From positions 13,140 through 77,139 of the forward strand of contig CAZTYW010000002.1 in the NCBI GenBank assembly GCA_964617695.1: a DNA stretch of 64,000 nucleotides, written 5' to 3'. Both the position numbers and the translations under genes were made by a program. The notes beneath the pieces were generated by a model. That model saw only the letters and a program-made list of their open reading frames with translations, searched no databases and was not told where the DNA came from. Shown here one piece after another: positions 18,118 through 25,086 of this stretch (position 1 is the first letter of the stretch; every line of letters starts with the position of its first letter). Source of the DNA: CAZTYW01 sp964617695. Its GTDB lineage: Bacteria > Chloroflexota > Dehalococcoidia > UBA2247 > RBG-13-53-26.

Positions 18118-19489
18118 TATCCTCGTCCTGCGACCAGTAGTTCTCGAACTTGATGACATTCTGGCGGAACCTCAGGTGCCTCTGTCCGGTGGGCCCGTTG
18201 CGATGCTTGGCTACTATGATAGTGGCCAGTCCCTCGGGATACTGCTTGTCGGGGTGCCGCATCTCCCATTCCTCCCTGGTGTGGTACACGTCTTCCCGGT
18301 AGATAAACAGCACAACATCGGCATCCTGCTCGATGCTGCCACTTTCCCTCAGGTCGGAAAGCTGAGGCCGCGGAGGGCTGCGTGATTCCACGGCTCTGCT
18401 CAACTGCGATAGGGCAAGGACGGGGACTTCGAGTTCGCGAGCCAGAGCTTTGAGTGAGCGGGAGATTTCGCCAATCTCCTGCGCCTTGTTCTCCGACCTG
18501 CCGTCACCCCGAATTAGCTGCAGGTAGTCCACAATGATGAGGTCTATACCCTGATCGTAGTAGAGGCGGCGGGCCTTGCCTCGCATCTCCACCACCCTCA
18601 GAAGTGGCGAATCGTCCACGTATATGGGTGCCCCGGAGAGTTCGCCAGCGGCCTCCATGATGCTCCTCTCCTGCGAGGCCGTGTACTGTCCCGTTCTGAC
18701 CTGCCTGGAGTCGACCTCAGCCTCGCTGGATAGGAAGCGCTGCACCAACTGCTCCTTGGACATTTCCAGGCTGAAAATAGCCACTCGGGCCCCCTGGTCC
18801 ATAGCCGCATTCCTGGCGATATTCAGCGCCAGGCTGGATTTCCCCAGGGCTGTTCTGGCCGCCAGCACTATCATGTCAGAGCGCTGCAGACCGCCAAGCA
18901 TGTCATCCAGACCGGCAAAGCCCGTCAGCACGTGAGGCAGATGGCCGGCGGAGTCGGGTGGCGCCGGGGCAAAACCGGTCTCCTCGAAGTACTCGTCCAG
19001 GACGCTGCGGATGTGGACGAAATCGCGGCGGCTCTCGCCGCGGCGTATGCGGTACAGTATGTCCTCCGCCTTGCTGAGGGCTGTGTCCACATCGGGGTCC
19101 GCTTCGTAGCCTATGGCGGCGATTTGCCCTGAGGCGCTGATCAGGCGCCGCATCAACGCCAGGCGGTGCACAATCTGAGCATAGTATTCAGCGTGAATCG
19201 AAGTGGGAAGTACAGAGACCAGATGACTCAAATACGCAGCACCGCCAACCTCATCCAGCTTGCCTTGCCTGGTCAACTCCTGGGCGACGGTTATCTGGTC
19301 TATTCGCTCGTTTCGCTCGTAGAGAGACAGGCAGGCATCGTAGAGCCACTGGTTCTTCTCCCGATAGAAGGCCTCAGACCTGAGAAAGTCCGCGGTCTTG
19401 AGGATTGCCTCGGGGTCAACAAGTAGCGAGCCGATTACCGCCTCTTCCGCCTCAATATTGTGAGGAGGTAACCTCTCGCCGTCGGCCAC
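18083..19489 (-). CDS. dnaB: Replicative DNA helicase DnaB
   Basis: A hexameric helicase that unwinds DNA ahead of the fork. The 468 residues show the N-terminal primase-interacting domain ('PPHNIEAEEAVIGSLLVDPE') and the RecA-like motor, where Walker A is read as 'ARTALGKSSLALNIARN' with Ala where most DnaB proteins have a Pro/Gly. Walker B is 'LIIVDYLQLI', followed by 'LALSQLSRAVESR' and 'DLRESGSIEQDADVVLFIYR'. It begins with GTG directly after rplI (1 base apart), the order rplI-dnaB being widely conserved. No intein is present. Confidence 0.97.
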   Translation of the reverse strand: MADGERLPPHNIEAEEAVIGSLLVDPEAILKTADFLRSEAFYREKNQWLYDACLSLYERNERIDQITVAQELTRQGKLDEVGGAAYLSHLVSVLPTSIHAEYYAQIVHRLALMRRLISASGQIAAIGYEADPDVDTALSKAEDILYRIRRGESRRDFVHIRSVLDEYFEETGFAPAPPDSAGHLPHVLTGFAGLDDMLGGLQRSDMIVLAARTALGKSSLALNIARNAAMDQGARVAIFSLEMSKEQLVQRFLSSEAEVDSRQVRTGQYTASQERSIMEAAGELSGAPIYVDDSPLLRVVEMRGKARRLYYDQGIDLIIVDYLQLIRGDGRSENKAQEIGEISRSLKALARELEVPVLALSQLSRAVESRSPPRPQLSDLRESGSIEQDADVVLFIYREDVYHTREEWEMRHPDKQYPEGLATIIVAKHRNGPTGQRHLRFRQNVIKFENYWSQDEDSEQTTLPRFPK

Positions 19490-19490
19490 G

Positions 19491-19940
19491 CTATTCCTCC
19501 GGGGAAACGGTGACTCTGATCTTGGGGGCGGAATCCGTACCCAGCCGGACGGTTACCTCGTATTCTCCCAATTGACGGATGGGCTCCTGAAGCTCGATCT
19601 TTCTTCGCTCGATCTCCGAGCCGGTCAACCGGCTCAACTCATCGGCGATGTCGCTGTCCCTGATGGAGCCGTAGAGTCGGTCCTCTTCCACGACCTTGGC
19701 CTTAAAGGTGACCAGCAGTCCTTCCAGTTGCTGCGCCAGTTCGCCGGTCTCGGCGGCAACACGCTGTTGCCTTTCTCGCTCCTTCTGGACCTGCACCTCT
19801 GCTGCCTTCAGAGCCGACGGTGTGGCCAGCAAGGCGAGCTTCCTGGGAAGCAGGTAGTTCCTTCCGTACCCATCAGCCACGTCCTTCAAGTCTCCGGCCC
19901 TGGCTACGTTGGGGACGTCTTTGAGGAAGATGACCTTCAT
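19491..19940 (-). CDS. rplI: 50S ribosomal protein L9
   Basis: Large-subunit protein L9, 149 residues, with the N-terminal RNA-binding domain ('MKVIFLKDVPNVARAGDLKD', 'GYGRNYLLPRKLA'), a long connecting helix rich in Arg/Glu/Gln, and the C-terminal domain ('DRLYGSIRDSDIADEL'). It begins the rplI-dnaB-dnaD-like-dnaC-like run. A TATAAT hexamer lies 8 bases before the ATG and no Shine-Dalgarno sequence is seen, so the message may start at or near the AUG. Confidence 0.97.
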   Translation of the reverse strand: MKVIFLKDVPNVARAGDLKDVADGYGRNYLLPRKLALLATPSALKAAEVQVQKERERQQRVAAETGELAQQLEGLLVTFKAKVVEEDRLYGSIRDSDIADELSRLTGSEIERRKIELQEPIRQLGEYEVTVRLGTDSAPKIRVTVSPEE

Positions 19941-19948
19941 CGGCCAAT

Positions 19949-19954
19949 ATTATA
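19949..19954 (-). promoter_or_regulatory. -10 box for rplI-dnaB operon, probable leaderless start
   Basis: A perfect TATAAT on the minus strand ends 8 bases before the rplI ATG at 19940. The sequence at the -35 distance (TTTCGG) is poor. No ribosome binding site lies between. Confidence 0.45.
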
Positions 19955-20129
19955 CCCCGCAGCACGGAAAACCGAAAGCCCTTTTCGAAGATGCCAGGCA
20001 GTCATTTCGCGTTTCATCTGGCGGACTGAGCGGGCGACACCCGCCATGTCGCAAGGCCCGCCCTCGGTCTTTGGCGAAGCGTCGCTGCCTGGTTCCAGCC
20101 AGGACTGGCATTGTGTGCTGCGCCTTCGC

Positions 20130-20135
20130 TATAAT
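20130..20135 (+). promoter_or_regulatory. -10 box upstream of the M20 hydrolase gene
   Basis: TATAAT on the plus strand, 9 bases before the in-frame TTG 20145 used as the likely start of the amidohydrolase. The -35 region is weak. Confidence 0.35.
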
Positions 20136-20144
20136 GACAACGCT

Positions 20145-21332
20145 TTGAATAACGCAGCGGACAGGCTCGACAATCAGATCATTGATGAAGTGGAGGCTCA
20201 CCGCGCTGAACTGATTGACCTCAGCCTCCGGATCCATGCCAATCCCGAGTTGGGGCTTCAAGAAGTCAGCGCAGCGGCCTGGCTTACGGAGTTCCTGGAA
20301 GCCAGGGGCTTTCAGGTCGAGAGGGGCGTGTGTCAGCTGCCCACTGCTTTCAAGGCTACGTATGGTCAAGGCAGCCCGGCGATCGCCTTTCTGGCCGAGT
20401 ATGATGCTTTGCCGGGCCTGGGGCATGCTTGCGGACACAACATAATAGCCGCGGCTGCGGTGGGGGCTGCGCTGGCCACCAGGGTTGCAGTTGACCAATC
20501 GGGAGGGCGAGTCCTGGTGATCGGCACCCCCGGCGAGGAACTCTATGGCTGCAAGGCCAGCATGGTGGAGAGGGGGGCTTTCGACGGCGTGGATGCGGCA
20601 ATGATGGTGCATCCGGGAACGCGGGACATCATCGCCCTTCCGGCGCTCGCCTGTTCCTCCCTGGAGGTGGAGTTCTTCGGGAGGGCGGCTCATGCTGCCG
20701 CACGCCCTGACGAGGGCATCAATGCTCTGGAGGCCTTGATCCTGGCCTTCAACAATATTAACTCGCTGCGCCAGCATGTTGCGGAGCGCAGTCGCATCCA
20801 CGGGATAATCATCGAGGGTGGCCAGGCAGCCAACATTGTCCCCGCCCATAGCAAAGCACTGTTCCTGGTGCGGGCTGCCAACGAGGCGTATCTTGGCGAG
20901 CTGAAGGAAAGAGTGTTGAACTGCTTTAGTGCTGCCGCTCTGGCTACCGGCGCTCGCCTGGAGTATAGATGGGCGGAAGTAACCTACGCTCCGCTTCGCA
21001 CCAACGCTGTACTTGCGGAAGTCTTCACTCAGAAGATTGAGACTTTGGGCCGCAAACTCGACACTTTTGATCCCCAGCGGGGTCTTGGCAGCACGGATAT
21101 GGGCAATGTGAGTCAGGTGGTGCCCAGCATCCACCCGTTGGTAGCTATCGCCTCTCCCGAGGTCCTGGAGCATTCGCCCGAGTTCGCTGCTGCGGCCGCC
21201 TCGGAGGCGGGGCAGCAGGGGCTCATGGACGCAGCAAAGGCACTTGCTCTTAGCGGGGCTACCCTCCTGGTTCACCCGGAGTTGCTGGATAGAGTCAGGG
21301 CAGAGTCTGCGAGTGGGCAGGGGCCTGCGTAG
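20145..21332 (+). CDS. M20-family amidohydrolase (AbgB / IAA-amino-acid hydrolase-like)
   Basis: A metal-dependent hydrolase of N-acyl amino acid or aminobenzoyl-glutamate type amide bonds. The family motifs are clear: 'IHANPELGLQEVSA' near the start, 'EYDALPGLGHACGHN' (metal-ligand His and Asp), 'GTPGEELYG' (catalytic Glu), and 'FFGRAAHAAARPDEGINALE' in the lid domain. The frame is open far upstream (to 19572), but that stretch is antisense to rplI and not protein-like. Similarity to the family begins near 20160. I therefore suggest TTG 20145 (395 residues), directly after a TATAAT box. No ribosome site is seen, so the start is uncertain. Confidence 0.85.
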   Translation: MNNAADRLDNQIIDEVEAHRAELIDLSLRIHANPELGLQEVSAAAWLTEFLEARGFQVERGVCQLPTAFKATYGQGSPAIAFLAEYDALPGLGHACGHNIIAAAAVGAALATRVAVDQSGGRVLVIGTPGEELYGCKASMVERGAFDGVDAAMMVHPGTRDIIALPALACSSLEVEFFGRAAHAAARPDEGINALEALILAFNNINSLRQHVAERSRIHGIIIEGGQAANIVPAHSKALFLVRAANEAYLGELKERVLNCFSAAALATGARLEYRWAEVTYAPLRTNAVLAEVFTQKIETLGRKLDTFDPQRGLGSTDMGNVSQVVPSIHPLVAIASPEVLEHSPEFAAAAASEAGQQGLMDAAKALALSGATLLVHPELLDRVRAESASGQGPA

Positions 21333-21419
21333 GAGGCGGCGCTGCGCCCAGCGGTCCGGCCTGGATTGTGGACATCCCACCATGCTTCTAGGGAGGACAA
21401 CGTGAGGAAAAAGAGGGAC

Positions 21420-21448
21420 TTGTCACAACGTGAATCTGCCACTATACT
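21420..21448 (+). promoter_or_regulatory. Promoter for the small Cys-rich gene at 21486
   Basis: TTGTCA (21420-21425), a 17-base spacer and TATACT (21443-21448) match the sigma-70 consensus at 5 of 6 positions in each hexamer. The position supports translation from ATG 21486, not from a frame opening at 21366. Confidence 0.65.
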
Positions 21449-21485
21449 TAGCAGAAAACCAGACGAAGCTGGAGAGGAGGTAAAG

Positions 21486-21725
21486 ATGAATCTGCGATGG
21501 CTGGTGTGCGGGGGTGGTAACCTGCATATCGTCGGCCCTTGCCCCGATTGCTATGGCACTCAAGGGGGGTTGATTCTGGGCACTGTGGCCAGTACCTTCA
21601 AAGGCAGGATAGCGGCAAAGTGTGTGGACTGTGGTAAGGCCCTGGACTACTATGTCGATGCCAATGAGGGTAAGATCTGGAAGCTCGAGCCTGTTGACGC
21701 AAAGGGGATCCGCGTAGAAGTATAG
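21486..21725 (+). CDS. Small cysteine-motif hypothetical protein
   Basis: A 79-residue protein with its own promoter and a perfect AGGAGGT site 7 bases before ATG 21486. Two cysteine pairs, 'GPCPDCYGTQGG' and 'KCVDCGKALDYYVDA', could form one zinc ribbon. The rest alternates hydrophobic and charged residues as in a small beta fold. I do not recognise a family. It differs in sequence from the zinc-ribbon proteins at 3196 and 9356. Confidence 0.7.
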   Translation: MNLRWLVCGGGNLHIVGPCPDCYGTQGGLILGTVASTFKGRIAAKCVDCGKALDYYVDANEGKIWKLEPVDAKGIRVEV

Positions 21726-22123
21726 ACTTGACCATCTGAAGAACCCCTACACCAGACACCCTGATTGCTGCCTTATCGTCTGCAAGAACCTCAAGGAGGA
21801 GGGTTTTTCAGAACGTTCGTTACAGGGTGCTGGGGTCGCCCAGGGGCTCAATCATAACCGCTCAGGGTGACCTTGACTCATAAGCTGGCATCGGCGATAG
21901 GTCAGCCGTTAGCAGGGTTGGCTCCGGCAAGTTTGGCTAGCTTCGATCTGGTTCAGTTAGAGCCAGAGCCAGTTTTCTGACAAGATCTTTGTAGGTACAG
22001 AGTTCATTCGAAAGTAGTTGCCCCCGAGGGATCGGGGGCAACTGCGTTTCTGCTCCTGGCACTGTAATCGAAAGCTTCACGGCCTGCAAGGCACATCGGC
22101 AGTGGCTGGCAGGTCCCTGGTGT
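21726..22123. other. Non-coding interval between convergent genes
   Basis: About 400 bases without a convincing reading frame. A weak terminator-like stem followed by TTTTT is seen near 21787-21809, after the small Cys-motif gene. CACCCTG near 21757 and CAGGGTG near 21826 are complementary and could close a larger fold. A strong 12-bp hairpin is at 22016-22043. No known riboswitch or RNA was recognised. Confidence 0.4.
22016..22043 (-). terminator. 12-bp perfect hairpin downstream of the crotonase gene
   Basis: AGTTGCCCCCGA pairs perfectly with TCGGGGGCAACT around the loop GGGA. It lies 80 bases after the minus-strand crotonase stop and also faces the plus-strand small gene. Flanking T-runs are short on both strands, so termination may be partial or bidirectional. 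Confidence 0.55.
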
Positions 22124-22906
22124 CTACCTCCCCTTCCACACTGGCTTTCTCTTCTCGGCAAAGGCCCTCGGTCCCTCCATGGCATCCTCGGTCTTGATCA
22201 GCCGCGCACCGATCTCCTGCTCCAGTTTCAAACCGTTGGTCAGGCTCATCTCCATGCCGCGATAGGCCAGTTCCTTGACTGCCCTTACTGCCAGGGGGCC
22301 ATTCTCGCAGATTCTGCCGGCCATTGCCTCTGCCTCGGGCATGAGTTGATCGAAGGCGACCACCTTGTTGACCAGCCCCAGGCGGCAAGCTTCCTCAGCA
22401 TCGACGAGATCACCGGTCATGAGCATCTCCAGGGCCTTGGCAAAAGGTATAAGGCGGGGCAGCTTCTGACTGCCACTGTTCCCCGGTATAACACTTGACT
22501 TCACCTCGGCCAGGCCCAGCCTGGCCGTGTCCGCAGCTATCCTGATGTCGCAGGCCAGGGCCAGTTCCAGTCCGCCGCCGATGCAAAGGCCGTTGATGGC
22601 GCAAATGACCGGTTTCCATATCTGCATGCCGCGCATCGGGTTAATCTCGGGCAGGGGCATCGGAGGACGCTTGTCCTCCGGAATGGCCATCCACTCGGCC
22701 ACCTCCTTCAGGTCCTGTCCTGAAGAGAAAGCCTTGTCTCCGGTGGCGGTTACTATGGCGGCCCAGATGTCGGGATCGTCTCCCACATCTGTCCATGCCT
22801 TGATCAACCCGTCCCAGACGGCGCGGTTCATGGCATTGCGGGCCTCGGGACGGTTTATGGTCAGGATCGCGATCCTACCTTTCTTCTCGTACATGAACTC
22901 TGCCAT
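22124..22906 (-). CDS. Enoyl-CoA hydratase/isomerase (crotonase) family protein
   Basis: A 260-residue crotonase. Signatures are 'LTINRPEARNAMN', the first oxyanion-hole segment 'AFSSGQDLKE', and 'INGLCIGGGLELALACDIRI' with the second oxyanion glycines, then 'LGLAEVKSSVIPGNSGSQKL'. The acidic residue in LGLAEV fits one catalytic Glu; the Glu usually found in the PGaGG.q segment is not obvious. It may hydrate or isomerise an unsaturated acyl-CoA, or perform another crotonase reaction. AAAGGAGGTAG precedes the ATG. It is isolated, not in an obvious beta-oxidation operon. Confidence 0.9.
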   Translation of the reverse strand: MAEFMYEKKGRIAILTINRPEARNAMNRAVWDGLIKAWTDVGDDPDIWAAIVTATGDKAFSSGQDLKEVAEWMAIPEDKRPPMPLPEINPMRGMQIWKPVICAINGLCIGGGLELALACDIRIAADTARLGLAEVKSSVIPGNSGSQKLPRLIPFAKALEMLMTGDLVDAEEACRLGLVNKVVAFDQLMPEAEAMAGRICENGPLAVRAVKELAYRGMEMSLTNGLKLEQEIGARLIKTEDAMEGPRAFAEKRKPVWKGR

Positions 22907-23391
22907 TCAGCTACCTCCTTTCCGAGTCGCAAAGCTGCCCCATTTTACGACAAAACCCGTTTGGCTGGCCACCGTCTGAAGCGGGCGTAGGGATCTTTCG
23001 GCGGTTGGCGAACGACGGCGCCGGTTCACCCCGTTCGTGCGCACCGGGCCTCGGCTGGCTCGCTCCGCTACTGGCAGCCCCGAAGAACAGCACGGACTGT
23101 GCGCAAGTTCTCGGGCAACCGTTACCGAGAGGCCACTCCTTTTTAACAGCCAGCAACCCGTTCTTTACCCCCCGGTCTGTATCCTGTACTTGGACGGCTC
23201 CAGAGTGAGGATGTCCCGGGGGGTCGAGGTTGGGTAAGTCTGCCCGGAGCTGAGAATGTTGCAGGCGACGTTTGACAGGGGCGGGTCAAAGAGGGTGTGA
23301 GGCCCCGGCGGGCCGCGGGAGGTGGTGAGGACAAATGGTTTAGCGAGTTGCTGCAGTTGACTATTTCATTCGTCAGAGAAAGGAGAGGTAG
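22907..23391. other. Non-coding interval upstream of the VWA gene
   Basis: About 485 bases between divergent genes with no supported coding region. It should hold the promoters for the crotonase (leftward) and the VWA gene (rightward). A TTGACA occurs near 23273, but without a good -10 at the right distance. AGAAAGGAGAGG just before 23392 is the ribosome site of the VWA gene. Confidence 0.4.
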
Positions 23392-24894
23392 ATGAAGATA
23401 AAGCGATGTATGGCAGGTCTAATCGTGGCCGCTCTACTGGTCCTGGCCATGGCGTTGCCGGGAGCGGCGCAGCCAGGCCCGGGTGATTCGGTGCCGGTGT
23501 GGCCCTCGAACGTGACGGCCGAACTGGCGCCCGGGGAGACCATGTGCGTCAACAAGACTGTGACGGTCCCTACGCTTCTTCCCAAGGCTGATGTGGTCAT
23601 ATCCGTGGACCTGACGGGCAGCATGATTGAGGAGTTGACCAACCTCAAGACGGAGATCGCCAGCATAGTCGAGGCGCTCTCGAATGAGACTGCAGACCTG
23701 AACGTCGGGATAGTCTCCCATGAGGACTACCCGGAGTATTATGACTACTGCGGCTACGCAGCGCACTACGGGGACGCAACGAACGAGCCCTTCCGGGTTG
23801 ATCAGGCCGTGAGTGGCGATTTTGCAGCCGCAAAGGCTGCCGTCCAGGCGATGAGTGCGGGAGGCGGAGCAGACCTCCCCGAATCGTATGCCCGGGTCAT
23901 GTGGGAGAGTGGCCACTCTGACAATCTGATGGGCTACCGCGCCGATGCCCAGAAGATATTGATCATGTTCCTGGATGACCGTCCGCACGACTGCGGTCTG
24001 GATACCGGACGCGACCCGGGACGTGACGCAGATGTCGGGACAGGGGACGACATCGACCTTGAGGACGATGCTATTCCAGCTATGCAGGCTGCCGGGGTGA
24101 CATTGCTGGTGGTGTCCAGCGGTACTCATACAGCTCTGTGGAATGGGATCGCTGGGGTCACCGGGGGCTCTGCTGTGCAGATCAACGCCGATGGCACAGT
24201 GCCGGGTGGAATCAGCTTGACGGAGCTGATCCTGGACCTGGTAGCCGAGGTGGAGACGGACGTATGGTGGCAGGTAGCGGCTGATCCCGGCCTGAGCGTT
24301 GTGCTTACCCCCGCGGTACACTACGATGTGCCGGGCGGGAGCACCGTTCAATTCCAGGAGACGATAACGGTGGCCGAGGATGCAACCCCGTGCACTACTC
24401 TGGATGCTGTTGTCACCTTCTACGCCAACAGCTACCCTGAAGAAGGGGCGGTGATCGGCCGGCAATACGTCAGCATCAAGGTGGAGGAGGAGTGCCCTCC
24501 GCTCGTAGTATGGTGTGTTGAGAGCGTCAACCCGCACGGGCAAAAGGTGCCGCCTGCCGGCAAGACTACTATGCCGGGTCCGAAGGGCGGCCAGAACGAG
24601 GACGGTTTCTACCAGCTTCTGGCCTCCGGCGGCTGTGGCGAGCCAGAGGACATTGAAATATATGTCGACTACGCCGGCGGCAGCTTCGGGCCGTTCGTGA
24701 ACGGGACCGTCATCAAGTTCACCGAGGCACCTGGGGCGCCCCCCTCGCAGAAGAAGATAGGCAGTGCCAATGGCCAGGCAGGCGCAGTGTCCTGGCACAT
24801 CACCCTGCCTTCCGACCCGGTGATCAGAGCTGTTGACGTTGCTGGCAACGTGGCGACTTGCGACTGCTGTCTGGTGCCGCCTCCTCCCAAGTAG
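23392..24894 (+). CDS. Secreted von Willebrand factor A domain protein
   Basis: A 500-residue exported protein. The signal peptide is clear: a basic start 'MKIKRC', a hydrophobic core to about residue 24, and a probable cut after 'GAAQ'. A VWA domain follows at about residues 62-290, with MIDAS residues in 'VDLTGSMIEELTNL' (DxTxS form) and 'GGGADLPESYARVMW'. The C-terminal 200 residues hold paired cysteines and beta-rich sequence and end in 'VPPPPK', without a membrane anchor, LPxTG or other sorting signal. It may bind metal-dependent ligands outside the cell. It is monocistronic, with a terminator at 24932-24960. Confidence 0.85.
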   Translation: MKIKRCMAGLIVAALLVLAMALPGAAQPGPGDSVPVWPSNVTAELAPGETMCVNKTVTVPTLLPKADVVISVDLTGSMIEELTNLKTEIASIVEALSNETADLNVGIVSHEDYPEYYDYCGYAAHYGDATNEPFRVDQAVSGDFAAAKAAVQAMSAGGGADLPESYARVMWESGHSDNLMGYRADAQKILIMFLDDRPHDCGLDTGRDPGRDADVGTGDDIDLEDDAIPAMQAAGVTLLVVSSGTHTALWNGIAGVTGGSAVQINADGTVPGGISLTELILDLVAEVETDVWWQVAADPGLSVVLTPAVHYDVPGGSTVQFQETITVAEDATPCTTLDAVVTFYANSYPEEGAVIGRQYVSIKVEEECPPLVVWCVESVNPHGQKVPPAGKTTMPGPKGGQNEDGFYQLLASGGCGEPEDIEIYVDYAGGSFGPFVNGTVIKFTEAPGAPPSQKKIGSANGQAGAVSWHITLPSDPVIRAVDVAGNVATCDCCLVPPPPK

Positions 24895-24931
24895 GTGGGA
24901 CCAGGGGCAGACACCCAGCACGTACGGACAG

Positions 24932-24960
24932 GGAGGGGATGCCAGACCGGCATCCCCTCC
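24932..24960 (+). terminator. Terminator of the VWA gene
   Basis: GGAGGGGATGCC and GGCATCCCCTCC form a 12-bp perfect stem around AGACC, followed by TTCGTTTG. It starts 38 bases after the VWA stop codon. Confidence 0.75.
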
Positions 24961-25026
24961 TTCGTTTGCCTGCGGGGCCTGGGGTAGGGGGGGTGTTTCT
25001 GGCTCGGGTGCCGCTGGCGGCGAGTT

Positions 25027-25055
25027 TTCGATTCGAGAGTGCAGTGTGCTATAAT
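25027..25055 (+). promoter_or_regulatory. Promoter for the glycyl radical enzyme gene
   Basis: TATAAT (25050-25055) is consensus; TTCGAT (25027-25032) at 17 bases spacing is a weak -35. The short leader then carries AGGAGGT directly ahead of GTG 25087. Confidence 0.55.
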
Positions 25056-25086
25056 CTAGCTAGAGACGCCCTCAGGAGGTTTAGCC

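Noticed and set aside
19572..20144. Long N-terminal extension of the M20 hydrolase frame
   Set aside because: It is antisense to rplI, its translation is not protein-like, and a TATAAT box sits just before 20145.
21726..22123. Riboswitch-like fold between the small gene and the crotonase
   Set aside because: The complementary 7-mers and hairpin do not form any known riboswitch core, and the position lies downstream of both genes.
23434..24921. Long minus-strand open frame opposite the VWA gene
   Set aside because: It is a high-GC shadow frame with no ribosome site; the plus-strand gene has a signal peptide and a known domain.
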